A stretch of 64,000 nt of DNA from Rivularia sp. PCC 7116 (GTDB lineage: Bacteria > Cyanobacteriota > Cyanobacteriia > Cyanobacteriales > Nostocaceae): the NCBI RefSeq assembly GCF_000316665.1, contig NC_019678.1, forward strand, positions 3,286,001 through 3,350,000, in the 5' to 3' direction. The position numbers and the translations under genes were made by a program. This document shows positions 55,236-64,000 of the stretch, piece after piece. The notes under the pieces were generated by a model. That model was given only the letters and a program-made list of their open reading frames with translations. It searched no databases and was not told the DNA's origin. Position 1 is the first letter of the stretch, and every line of letters starts with the position of its first letter.

Positions 55236-57254
55236 CTAAATATTTACGACTATCCCTGCACTTTGATTAGACATTCTATCGACGGCACATAAAGCATAAG
55301 TTCCTGGTTCAACAGTGGTTTCGGTTGTTTGTTCTGGTAACACTTTTTGCAGCTTCCAGTTGTTACCAATCTTTTGATAAAGAGTCCAAGAGCGGATTTC
55401 GCCACTAGTAGAGCGCCAAGTAATTTTTAGGTTATCTGTTTGTACCGCAACTGGTGATGTTGGCGGTATGACATCTTTCCAGGGCATTGTAGGAACTAAT
55501 GCAGGTTCTTTATATAATAAAGATTTGAATTTTTCAGCGATACCTTGACGATTTTCTTCAATTGCACTAGCACTAAAGAAAATATTTCCTAATGATAGTT
55601 GTTCGCGTAAACTGCGGCTGATAGTTACTTGCTTGATGATTTCTCTTTGTTTCCAAGCTTTGCCATCTAAACGTGCAACCGTGTTACCTGCATAAACATG
55701 TCGCTGCTGGGAATTGATACTCGTCCACCAGCGCAATAGTACCGGATAACTTTGCGAGGTTTGGTCGATACGCCAATATAGTTGCGGTGCAATATAATCC
55801 AACCAGCCTTGCTGCAACCATTTTTTGGCATCGGCGTACAGTGTGCCGTAAGCGTCTAAGCCCTTAATTCCAGCAGGTTGCCCAGGACGGTAAATTCCGA
55901 AAGGACTAATACCAAATTTGACATGAGATTTAGCGGAATTAATACCTTGCCATAAGCGCCGCATCATTATATTGACATTATTTCTGCGCCAGTCATTTAA
56001 ACTTAATCTGCCGCCAGTATTGCGATAAGCTGCATAGGTTTTGCTATCCGGGAACGATAAATTACGGATGGGATAAGGATAGAAATAATCGTCTAGGTGA
56101 ATGCCGTCAACATCGTAACGCCGCACCACATCCATAATCACATTGTAGATTCTATCCTGTACTACCTTTGCACCGGGGTCCATCCATAATTGAGTGCCCC
56201 AACGGTAAACTACTTCTGGATTAGTTTCGGCAATATGAGGAGAAACATTTTTGACTCTGCGGTAAGAAGTGCTGGCACGGTAAGGATTAAACCAAGCATG
56301 AAACTCGATATTGCGCTTGTGACATTGTGCGATCGCAAATTCTAAGGGGTCATATCCAGGTGATTTTCCTTGAATTCCGGTTAACCAAGCACTCCAAGGT
56401 TCGTATTTGGAATCATACAAGGCATCTCCTTCGGGACGAACCTGTAATATTAAAGCGTTAAAGTTTAATTCTTGTAATTTGTCGAGCAGTTGAATCAACT
56501 CAGCCTTTTGCCGATCTGCTGATAATCCGGCACGCGAAGGCCAGTCACTATTCCAAACCGATGCAACCCAAGCACCGCGAAATTCTCTTTGCGGCTCGAT
56601 TTGAACGCTTCCTGGTGGTGGTGCTGGTATATTGGTATTAGCTGGTGGGTTAACTATATATTGTGAAGAAATAGGTTGTTCTTCGCCCAGCCAAACCAAA
56701 GCTTGATAAACAAAAACCGAAATATCGGCGCGAGTTGCGGCTAAAGTAGGATTGAGTAAGTTCGGATTTGGATGACTTGCTACCATACCGGCGCGGGTAG
56801 TAATAGCGGCGGTAGGTTTAGCATAATCTGGGATTTTGTAAGCATCCCGATAGATTTGTCCAAGCACGGGTAATAAATCGTTGGACACCTTTGATGTCAT
56901 TCCCAACCCACTAATAATACTCAAAAGCGCATTTATTCTTTGAATCCTGTTTCCAGGGCGAAAATAATTGTTGGGAAAGCCGGTAATAAATACTGTTTCG
57001 TAAGCTTTTTGAATCGCAGAAGCCGCCCAATAGTTTTCGGGGACATCTACAAATGAGACGTATTCGCGTTTTTTGGGAATTCGGGAAAACGTAGTAGTAA
57101 TTATGGCGGCAAATTCAGCACGAGTGACTGAATTATCGGGGCGAAACTTACCGTCAGGATAGCCGTTTAAAATACCTCGACGCGCCAAAGCCTCAATAAA
57201 AGGACGCGCCCAGTGGTTTGTAATATCCGGGAAGCGGGCAGATGATGATGCCAT
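55236..57254 (-). CDS. SLH-GH10-like (DUF187) exported glycosidase
   Basis: 672 residues. Two clear SLH domains (~8-50 FPDITNHWARPFIEALARRGILNGYPDGKFRPDNSVTRAEF; ~70-115 FVDVPENYWAASAIQKAYETVFITGFPNNYFRPGN), with a third degenerate one (~140-190). Then a GH10-like barrel (~220-540: EFRGAWVASVWNSDWPS, ALILQVRPEGDALYDSKYEPWS, FHAWFNPYRAS, LDDYFYPYP, YIAPQLYWRI), followed by a small C-terminal beta domain. SLH domains anchor to the cell wall, so it is outside the membrane, yet no classical signal peptide is visible. Substrate unknown, probably a cell-wall or envelope polysaccharide. Confidence 0.88.
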   Translation of the reverse strand: MASSSARFPDITNHWARPFIEALARRGILNGYPDGKFRPDNSVTRAEFAAIITTTFSRIPKKREYVSFVDVPENYWAASAIQKAYETVFITGFPNNYFRPGNRIQRINALLSIISGLGMTSKVSNDLLPVLGQIYRDAYKIPDYAKPTAAITTRAGMVASHPNPNLLNPTLAATRADISVFVYQALVWLGEEQPISSQYIVNPPANTNIPAPPPGSVQIEPQREFRGAWVASVWNSDWPSRAGLSADRQKAELIQLLDKLQELNFNALILQVRPEGDALYDSKYEPWSAWLTGIQGKSPGYDPLEFAIAQCHKRNIEFHAWFNPYRASTSYRRVKNVSPHIAETNPEVVYRWGTQLWMDPGAKVVQDRIYNVIMDVVRRYDVDGIHLDDYFYPYPIRNLSFPDSKTYAAYRNTGGRLSLNDWRRNNVNIMMRRLWQGINSAKSHVKFGISPFGIYRPGQPAGIKGLDAYGTLYADAKKWLQQGWLDYIAPQLYWRIDQTSQSYPVLLRWWTSINSQQRHVYAGNTVARLDGKAWKQREIIKQVTISRSLREQLSLGNIFFSASAIEENRQGIAEKFKSLLYKEPALVPTMPWKDVIPPTSPVAVQTDNLKITWRSTSGEIRSWTLYQKIGNNWKLQKVLPEQTTETTVEPGTYALCAVDRMSNQSAGIVVNI

Positions 57255-57576
57255 AATTACGCTCAGATACCTTGTATCTAAATTGACTTTTTCTGCCCCT
57301 GATTATGCTATCCCCACCCAGAAAAAATAAAGTAAAATAAGTACTAAATATTACATTTGTGTTTGGAGTCACAATGTAGCTGATTATCTATTGTTTTAGC
57401 AAACAGCCGCAAGGAAGTTAAACCAAAAATAGTTCTAGATAAACTAATTTAGAAAACTGTTGTAAACCTACTTTAAAGCTATTTAAAACAACAATGATTT
57501 GAGTACAATATGACTTGATATCCCGATTTTAGGTTCATAAACTGTAATAGTAATTTAGCAGTATATATAATTAATT
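57255..57576. other. Divergent promoter region
   Basis: About 322 bp between the SLH gene (minus) and the 155-aa gene (plus). AT-rich, no repeat. Confidence 0.45.
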
Positions 57577-58044
57577 TTGTTAGAAATCTTGCGTAAACTT
57601 ACTTACATATTATTTTTATCTAGTTTAATCTGTGTACTTGGCTTCTCTTCTGTCAGGAATTATGTCAGCAAAAAGTCACCAACTGTAAGTTGTCATGAAT
57701 GGGGATTTTCTTCAAAAGCTGAAAAATACTACACTCATCCAGAAAAGATAGTATTAGAACCTTGGCGGGGACAGCATCACGTATACGGAATATTTCAGAT
57801 TCCCGGCGGTTATCTTAACGACAAGTTATTAGAAGTAAAAGTACCTGGGAGTAAAACTTACTGCGGGGTACTTAATTATGGTGGTACCGTAGCGATTGAT
57901 GGCGTAAAAGCGAAACCCGGACATTATTTGATGAAGGGAATGTTAAATACTCGTTTTGCAATCAAATTAATCTTGCAAGGTAAGCAAGAAGAATTGAAGA
58001 AACCGGATAATTGGAATTTGGGATATACCAAGATTGACAGTTAA
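57577..58044 (+). CDS. Hypothetical protein with N-terminal anchor, 155 aa
   Basis: N-terminal hydrophobic segment (~7-24 LTYILFLSSLICVLGFSS), likely signal anchor or peptide, then SCHEWGFSSKAEKYYTHPEKIVLEPWRGQHHVYGIFQIPGGY and VPGSKTYCGVLNYGGTVAIDGV. Two cysteines may bond outside the membrane. I recognise no family. Starts at TTG 57577, the only start before the hydrophobic segment. The stop codon TAA falls within a GACAGTTAACAGTGAACAG heptamer tract, so the true end may once have been elsewhere. Confidence 0.55.
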   Translation: MLEILRKLTYILFLSSLICVLGFSSVRNYVSKKSPTVSCHEWGFSSKAEKYYTHPEKIVLEPWRGQHHVYGIFQIPGGYLNDKLLEVKVPGSKTYCGVLNYGGTVAIDGVKAKPGHYLMKGMLNTRFAIKLILQGKQEELKKPDNWNLGYTKIDS

Positions 58045-58072
58045 CAGTGAACAGTGAGCAGTGAGCAGTTAT
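58036..58072. repeat. CAGTGAA STRR at gene end
   Basis: Heptamers GACAGTTAACAGTGAACAG and GTGAGCA units cover the 3' end of the 155-aa gene and its stop codon. Confidence 0.85.
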
Positions 58073-58093
58073 TACCAATATCCAATTGTCTAA

Positions 58094-59299
58094 TTACAAC
58101 AACATTCCGGCAATACAGGATGTCATGAAACAGGCGATCGCACCACCAATCATGGCTCTAATTCCCATTTGGGCTAAGTCGGCTTGACGGTTGGGGGCTA
58201 TGGCTCCGATTCCACCTATTTGAATACCGATGGAACCAATATTAGAAAATCCACATAGAGCATAAGTGGCAATTATTCTTGCTCTTTCGGAAATCGCAGA
58301 TTCTGCTACCATTTTTTGCAAATCTTGGTAGGCAATAAATTCGTTTAAAATCGTCTTTTTACCCAGCAATATTCCCACTTGCCCGCAATCTGCCCAAGGT
58401 ACGCCCATCAACCAAGCTACAGGTGCGAGTAGGTAAGAAAATATCCATTCTAATGAAAGTTGCGGTAAACCAGTGCGGGAGCCAATATAACCTAGAATAC
58501 CGTTTGCCAAGGCTAATAATCCTAAAAAAGCAATCAACATCGCGGCTACATTTAACGCTAATTTCATCCCTTCACTAGCACCAGTTGCGGCTGCGTCAAT
58601 AGCGTTGGAGTAGTCACTCTTCACCTCGATTTTAACTTCCCCTGCGGTAGGGGATGATTCGGTTTCGGGATAAAGTATTTTAGAAACTGCTAATGCTGCG
58701 GGTGCAGACATTACTGAAGCAGCGATTAAATGTTCTGCTGACACGCCAAAGGAAATATATGCAGCCATTACCCCACCTGCAATTGTGGCGAAGCCCCCCG
58801 TCATAACCGCATGTAATTCGGAACGAGTCATGGTTGCTACATAGGGTTTGATTAATAAAGGCGCTTCGGATTGCCCGACAAAGATATTCGCAGCAGCACT
58901 AAGGGATTCGGAGCCTGATGTTTTCATGGTTTTCATCATCACGTTAGCAACTACCTGCACTATTCTTTGCAAAATACCGTAGTGGTACAAAATAGTGATG
59001 AATGAAGAGAAAAAGATGATTGTCGGTAGTACTTTGAATGCGATGTAGTGTTCTTCAAAGTTGTCACCAAATACGAATTTGGCTCCCGCATCGGAATAGT
59101 TGAGAAATTGACTGACTACATCCCCAAGAAATTTGAACACCACAAAACCGGGTTTTGTTCTCAGAATTAAAATTCCGAAAACTAGCTGCAAAGCAATCCC
59201 CCACAGTACCGGCACCCAACGAATAGCACGACGGTTAACCGACAAACTATAAGAAATTCCTACGAATGCAAAGATTCCCAACAACGATATTAAACGCAT
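58094..59299 (-). CDS. CNT-family nucleoside transporter
   Basis: 401 residues with about ten membrane segments. It imports nucleosides with a cation gradient. Family motifs are NIFVGQSEAPLLIKPY (~140-156) and TGGFATIAGGVMAAYISFGV, then NEFIAYQDL and ICGFSNIGSIGIQIGGIGA-like TYALCGFSNIGSIGIQIGG near the end. The ATG (59299) is immediately preceded by CACTGAT/ACTGTTC heptamers and has no Shine-Dalgarno sequence. DeoC could use the deoxyribose from imported nucleosides. Confidence 0.95.
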   Translation of the reverse strand: MRLISLLGIFAFVGISYSLSVNRRAIRWVPVLWGIALQLVFGILILRTKPGFVVFKFLGDVVSQFLNYSDAGAKFVFGDNFEEHYIAFKVLPTIIFFSSFITILYHYGILQRIVQVVANVMMKTMKTSGSESLSAAANIFVGQSEAPLLIKPYVATMTRSELHAVMTGGFATIAGGVMAAYISFGVSAEHLIAASVMSAPAALAVSKILYPETESSPTAGEVKIEVKSDYSNAIDAAATGASEGMKLALNVAAMLIAFLGLLALANGILGYIGSRTGLPQLSLEWIFSYLLAPVAWLMGVPWADCGQVGILLGKKTILNEFIAYQDLQKMVAESAISERARIIATYALCGFSNIGSIGIQIGGIGAIAPNRQADLAQMGIRAMIGGAIACFMTSCIAGMLL

Positions 59300-59301
59300 A
59301 A

Positions 59302-59412
59302 TCAGTGAACAGTTATCAGTGAGCAGTTAACAGTTATCAGTTAATAATTAAAATTTTTTCTTCCCCCTCTTCCCCCTCTCCCCCCTCTTCCCCCTTTTCC
59401 CCCCTCTTCCCA
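59302..59412. repeat. STRR block and CT tract upstream of the transporter
   Basis: CAGTGAA/CAGTTAT heptamers (~59302-59345) adjoin the transporter start, followed by a polypyrimidine tract of TTCCCCCTC type (~59356-59412). Confidence 0.9.
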
Positions 59413-59486
59413 TTCCTTGTGAATGATAGAAATAACAATTAATGGGGAACTCTAAATTCATAAATCTATAAAATTAGCATATAAGA

Positions 59487-62400
59487 ATGGTTATTATTAC
59501 TGGTTATGAGATACTCGAACAAATTTATGAAAGCCATAATTCTGCGGTTTATCGGGGAAAACGGGAGGAAGATAATCAGCCAATTATTCTGAAGATTCTC
59601 AAGCAAGAATGTTTGACTCCACTACAGTTGACTCGCTATAAACAAGAGTATGAAATCACTTGCAATCTAGAACATCCAGGAATTATCAAGGCTTACGATT
59701 TACAACAAGATCATTTTTTAGTGATGATTTTAGAGGATTTTGGAGGAGAGTCGTTGAGGAATTTACTCTACAAAAGAAAATTTAATTTGTTTGAATCCTT
59801 GGAAATTGCTTGTCAAATTACTGATAGTTTGGCTCAAATTCATGCAGCACAAGTAATTCATAAGGATATTAATCCTAGTAATATTGTTTTCAATCCTGTA
59901 AGTAAGCAACTGAAAATTATTGATTTTGGAATTTCCACAAAGTTGGGAAGCGAACATACAGTTTTATCTAGTCCGAATGCTTTAGAGGGAACTTTAGCAT
60001 ATATTTCTCCCGAACAAACAGGAAGGATGAATCGTTCTTTAGATTACCGCACTGATTTTTACTCTTTGGGGGTAACTTTATATGAGTTATTTACCAGCCA
60101 ATTACCTTTTACGGGTGATGATGCGATGGAATTAATTCATTGTCATCTAGCTAAACAACCTGTTTCTCCTCATGAAATCAGTTATAAAGTTCCTCGGATG
60201 GTTTCACAGATTGTGATGAAGCTGATGGCAAAAACGGCTGAAGAGCGCTATCAAAGTGTATGGGGAATTAAAGCCGATTTAGAAACTTGTTTGGAGCAAT
60301 TAAAAAATTATAATTGCATTATTGATTTTGATTTGGCTAAAGAAGATATTTCGTCACAGTTTCATATTCCTCAAAAGCTTTACGGTAGAGAGCAAGAAAC
60401 TTCGATTTTGTTAAGTGCATTTGAAAGAGTTATCAATGTGGTTAGTAAAACCGAAATGGTTGCTGTAACTGGCTATTCTGGGATTGGAAAATCTGCTTTA
60501 GTAAAGGAAATTTATCGCCCAATTACTCGTCAAAAAGGTTATTTTATTTCTGGTAAATTCGACCAGTTTCAACGAAATATTCCCTATTCTGCGGTTGTCA
60601 AAGCTTTCAGAGGGTTAGTAAAACAGCTGCTCAGCGAACCGCTATTACAGCTACAGGAATGGAAGCAAAAGTTATTATCTGCTATTCAACCAAATGCTCA
60701 AATTATTATCGATGTAATTCCAGAAATTGAGTTAATTATTGGTAGACAACCAGCGGTAGAAGATTTAAAAGGCAGTGAAGCTCAAAATCGTTTTAATTCA
60801 GTATTCAAAAGTTTTATTCGCGTATTTTGTCAAGCAGAACATCCATTAGTTTTATTTCTAGATGATTTGCAATGGGCTGATTCGGCAAGTTTACAGTTCA
60901 TAGAATTAATGATGACTGATGACAAAATGCATCATCTATTATTTATTGGTGCGTATCGGGATAATGAAGTTGATGCGAATCATCCTTTAATTATTTTGCT
61001 GGAAAAATTAAATATCAGTATACCTACTCATCAAATTAAATTAACACCCCTTAATCAAAAGAATATTACCAGTTTAATCGCCGATACTCTGCATAGAGAT
61101 ATTAAGGATGTCGCATCTTTAGCAAAATTAGTTGCTTCTAAAACAGATGGCAATCCGTTCTTTGTCAATCAATTTATTTATAATTTACATTCCGAAAAAT
61201 TAATTTATTTCCATGTATCGCAAGGTATACAAAAGCCTAGATGGGAATGGGATATTTCTCAAATAGAAGAGATGGATATCACCGATAACGTTGTAGAGTT
61301 GATGATATCCAAACTTATTAGATTACCAAAACCTACCCAGCAGGTATTACGTTTAGCAGCCTGCATCGGCAATCGCTTCACCTTGAATACTCTAGCAATT
61401 GTCAGCGAGCTTACACCAATCGCAGCTTTCCAAAACTTGGCGATCGCGATTCAACAAGGTTTTATATTACCTACTTCTGGATTGGAATTTCTTAGCGGAG
61501 AAATGCTAAGCTCGCAACTCGTAATTAATAATTTTAAATTTTTACACGATAGAGTTCAACAAGCTGCTTATTCTTTAATTGCGGAATATGAAAAACAAGC
61601 AGTTCATTTACAAATCGGCTGGTTGCTATATTCTAATTTTTCCTCGCAAGAACAATTAGACCATATTTTTGAATTGGTAGACCATTTAAATTCAGGTAGA
61701 GAATTAATTATCAATGATGGCGAGAAAATTGAACTCGTTAAATTGAATTTATCTGCTGCAAAAAAAGCCAAAGATGCAATTGCTTATGACGCTGCTAGAA
61801 GTTATTTATATATTTGTAAGGAAGAATTACCATTAGATAGCTGGTTTAGATTCTACGAACTAACTTTAGATATCTACAAACAGCTTGCAGAAGTTGAATA
61901 TTTAAACGGTGATTTCGCCAGTTCGGAATATTTAATCAATCGAATCATTGAAAAAGCAAATAACCCTGTAGAAAAAGCAGATATTCACAACTTATTGGTT
62001 CTTCAGTTTACGTTACAGGGTAAGTTAAATGAAGCTATTGAAGCAGGTAAAAACGGACTGCAATATCTGGGATTTGACTTACCGAAAACTAATTTAGATG
62101 AAGCGTTAGAAATTGCAACTACCAAAGCTAATAAACTTCTTCAGGGGAAAGAAGTTGCTTCATTGATAAATCTACCAGATATGACGCAACCCGACAAAAT
62201 TATAGCTCTTAGGTTATTAAATAATATTGACGTACCTTGCTATTTAACAAACCAAAAACTTTACAGTATAGCAATCATAAAAATGTTAAATTTATCTTTA
62301 GAATATGGTAATTTAGCAGAATCAACAAAAGGGTATGTACTTTTTGGTCTACTATTAGGAGCAGTTTGGGGAGAGTATCAAAGAGGTTATGAATTTGGAA

Positions 62401-64000
62401 AACTAGCTATTAATGTTAGTCAAAAATATCGCAATTTGAATCAAGAATGTAAAACTTGTATGATTTTAGCTACCTCTATAGTTTTTTGGGTAAAACACAT
62501 CAGACATACTCATGAAATTAGTCATACAGGATATCAAGCTAGTATAGAATCTGGTGATTTACAATATTCTGGTTATATATTATCTTCTCAGCTAATTAAC
62601 AATTTATATGCAGATGTAAGTATTGAAAAATCTATTGACGAAGCGAATAACTGTTTGCAATTTGTCAATAAAAACACAAATATATTTGCGCGTGATACTA
62701 TTTTAGCTGCGAAATTATGTTTATGTAATCTAAATGGAGAAACGAAAGAATTATCTGAATTTGATAGTCCGGAATTAAGCGAATCAGAATATCTTCAAAG
62801 CTGCTGGCAAAGACAAAGCTATATGCCTTTGTTTAATTACTATACTTTTAAATCTTTTGTACTTTACCTTTATAATAAACCAGTTGAAGCTTTAGAAGTA
62901 GTAATTGAAGCAGAAAAATTAAAAGAATTTGGTATTAGTACGATTACTGTTGCCGAGCAAAATTTTCACCAATCTCTAATATTAACCGCATTATATTCTT
63001 CTGCGACTTTTGCCGAACAAAAGCAATATTGGCATCAATTAGAACGCAATCAAAAGCAAATGAAAATATGGGCTGACAATTGCGAGGCAAATTTTTTACA
63101 TAAGTATTTAATTATAGAAGCGGAAATAGCGCGAATTTCTGGGAATAAATTAGAAGCAATGGAGCTATACGATTTAGCAATTGCTTCTGCAAAAACTCAT
63201 GATTTTATTCAAAATGAAGCTTTAGCTAACGAATTAGCAGCTAAGTTTTGGTTGGGAATGAATAAAGAAGATTTTGCTCAAATTTATATCCGCAAAGCGT
63301 ACAATGCCTATCAAGCTTGGGGTGCTAAACATAAGGTAGCAGATTTGGAAAGTCAGTATTCTTTCTGGTTGAACCCTAGATTGATAAAAATCACGGATAA
63401 TCTAAATCCTAAGAATAACAATTATCAAACAACCATAAATCAAAATTCGACTACCACTAATTTTGGAGAGTCGTTAGATATGGAAACTGTTTTCAAAGTT
63501 TCTCAAACTATTTCTAATGAAATAATGTTAGCTAAATTAATTGAAAAATTAATGAAAACCGTAATTGAAAATGCAGGAGCGCAAACAGGATGCTTAATTT
63601 TTATTAACAATGGGGAATTAGTTATCGAAAGCGTAATCAATGCAGATGGAGAAGTGGAGATACAACATTCTATTCCCATCACAGCTTTCAAAAATTTACC
63701 AATTTCAGTTATTAATTATGTTGCTAGAACCCAAAAGAATGTTTTACTTGATGAGGTAAATCAGAGAGAAGAATTTGCTAATGACTTTTATTTTATAAAT
63801 GAACAACCCAAATCTTTACTATGTATTCCAATTCTCCATCAAGGTAAATTGATTGCTATTCTTTATTTAGAAAATAATCTAACTACCGCAGCTTTTCCCC
63901 CACAACGTTTACAATTACTCAAACTTATTTGTTCTCAAGCAGCTATTTCTATTAAAAACGCAACTCTTTACAGCACTTTAGAACAAAAAGTAACAGAGCG
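59487..64000 (+). CDS. Multidomain kinase-ATPase-GAF signalling protein (partial)
   Basis: At least 1504 residues, cut by the window end. The Ser/Thr kinase (~6-270) has VIHKDINPSN (~124) in place of the usual HRD and DFGIS (~146). An AAA/STAND-like ATPase follows: YGREQETSIL (~298), P-loop GYSGIGKSA (~329-336) and Walker B LFLDDLQWADSAS (~456). A long helical TPR-like region (~600-1300) leads to a GAF domain (~1348-1500) ending LYSTLEQKVTER. This is the layout of cyanobacterial trifunctional kinase/ATPase/histidine-kinase proteins, so a PAS or histidine kinase end likely lies past the window. HKD is a known kinase variant. It was confirmed open in frame at several points. Confidence 0.93.
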   Translation, partial: MVIITGYEILEQIYESHNSAVYRGKREEDNQPIILKILKQECLTPLQLTRYKQEYEITCNLEHPGIIKAYDLQQDHFLVMILEDFGGESLRNLLYKRKFNLFESLEIACQITDSLAQIHAAQVIHKDINPSNIVFNPVSKQLKIIDFGISTKLGSEHTVLSSPNALEGTLAYISPEQTGRMNRSLDYRTDFYSLGVTLYELFTSQLPFTGDDAMELIHCHLAKQPVSPHEISYKVPRMVSQIVMKLMAKTAEERYQSVWGIKADLETCLEQLKNYNCIIDFDLAKEDISSQFHIPQKLYGREQETSILLSAFERVINVVSKTEMVAVTGYSGIGKSALVKEIYRPITRQKGYFISGKFDQFQRNIPYSAVVKAFRGLVKQLLSEPLLQLQEWKQKLLSAIQPNAQIIIDVIPEIELIIGRQPAVEDLKGSEAQNRFNSVFKSFIRVFCQAEHPLVLFLDDLQWADSASLQFIELMMTDDKMHHLLFIGAYRDNEVDANHPLIILLEKLNISIPTHQIKLTPLNQKNITSLIADTLHRDIKDVASLAKLVASKTDGNPFFVNQFIYNLHSEKLIYFHVSQGIQKPRWEWDISQIEEMDITDNVVELMISKLIRLPKPTQQVLRLAACIGNRFTLNTLAIVSELTPIAAFQNLAIAIQQGFILPTSGLEFLSGEMLSSQLVINNFKFLHDRVQQAAYSLIAEYEKQAVHLQIGWLLYSNFSSQEQLDHIFELVDHLNSGRELIINDGEKIELVKLNLSAAKKAKDAIAYDAARSYLYICKEELPLDSWFRFYELTLDIYKQLAEVEYLNGDFASSEYLINRIIEKANNPVEKADIHNLLVLQFTLQGKLNEAIEAGKNGLQYLGFDLPKTNLDEALEIATTKANKLLQGKEVASLINLPDMTQPDKIIALRLLNNIDVPCYLTNQKLYSIAIIKMLNLSLEYGNLAESTKGYVLFGLLLGAVWGEYQRGYEFGKLAINVSQKYRNLNQECKTCMILATSIVFWVKHIRHTHEISHTGYQASIESGDLQYSGYILSSQLINNLYADVSIEKSIDEANNCLQFVNKNTNIFARDTILAAKLCLCNLNGETKELSEFDSPELSESEYLQSCWQRQSYMPLFNYYTFKSFVLYLYNKPVEALEVVIEAEKLKEFGISTITVAEQNFHQSLILTALYSSATFAEQKQYWHQLERNQKQMKIWADNCEANFLHKYLIIEAEIARISGNKLEAMELYDLAIASAKTHDFIQNEALANELAAKFWLGMNKEDFAQIYIRKAYNAYQAWGAKHKVADLESQYSFWLNPRLIKITDNLNPKNNNYQTTINQNSTTTNFGESLDMETVFKVSQTISNEIMLAKLIEKLMKTVIENAGAQTGCLIFINNGELVIESVINADGEVEIQHSIPITAFKNLPISVINYVARTQKNVLLDEVNQREEFANDFYFINEQPKSLLCIPILHQGKLIAILYLENNLTTAAFPPQRLQLLKLICSQAAISIKNATLYSTLEQKVTE

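Overview
The window is chromosomal DNA of a cyanobacterium, most likely a filamentous, heterocyst-forming type (Nostocales). The evidence is the dark-operative protochlorophyllide reductase genes chlL and chlN with a DUF5331 gene between them, the cyanobacterial panC/cmk fusion, an rsfS-CGLD27-asparaginase cluster, a Nif11 protein, and 16 copies of the HIP1 octamer GCGATCGC. Several families of 7-bp tandem repeats of the STRR type known from heterocystous cyanobacteria are also present. Base composition looks AT-rich, around 40% GC by eye. The genus cannot be fixed from the window.

Layout. 1-1.5 kb: rpmE and prfA, normally the tail of the large ribosomal-protein cluster. 1.5-5.2 kb: an unknown protein, two tandem Xre-type regulators and an ABC-F ATPase. 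5.2-10 kb: a MITE-like repeat, gpmI, secG, a matrixin-like secreted protease and a pentapeptide-repeat protein. 10-16 kb: a minus-strand run of a MIG/MutY-like DNA glycosylase, a lipid/polysaccharide glycosyltransferase (probably dgdA), an MFS exporter, recO and deoC. 16-21 kb: small unknown ORFs with repeats, a DUF697 GTPase, initiator tRNA-Met, asparaginase, CGLD27 and rsfS. 21-24.5 kb: a frameshifted small gene, a WcaI-type glycosyltransferase and a STAS-sugar transferase fusion, both for exopolysaccharide. 24.6-28.6 kb: queE, DUF3318, YbjN-like and an alpha/beta hydrolase. 28.9-32.2 kb: chlL-DUF5331-chlN. 33-40 kb: a Trp-rich small protein, clpB, a membrane kinase with FHA and SH3 domains, and a Nif11 protein. 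40.4-48.4 kb: DUF924, SRPBCC, a small membrane protein, a HI0933-type flavoprotein, a DUF5895-like protein, an M50-like peptidase, an AcpH-like protein, a broken Uma2 gene and a PHP phosphoesterase. 48.7-54.3 kb: purM, then (upstream on the same strand) a small protein, the nickel-SOD maturation protease, nickel SOD, panC/cmk and RlpA. 55-59.3 kb: an SLH-GH10-like protein, an unknown exported protein and a CNT nucleoside transporter. 59.5 kb to the end: a very large kinase-ATPase-GAF signalling protein that runs out of the window.

Most genes are core metabolism or translation housekeeping, arranged as short operons or single genes separated by long AT-rich spacers. The spacers hold at least four classes of small repeats: STRR heptamers, two MITE-like foldback families, a 23-bp palindrome and near-identical mobile terminator hairpins. 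In several places these repeats form the leader or the stop codon of a gene. I see no phage, transposase, CRISPR array or biosynthetic cluster. I did not find a clearly novel multi-gene system. The best leads are the duplicated regulator pair with a shared upstream box, the repeat-derived leaders of purM and the nucleoside transporter, the MIG-like glycosylase and the STAS-sugar transferase fusion.
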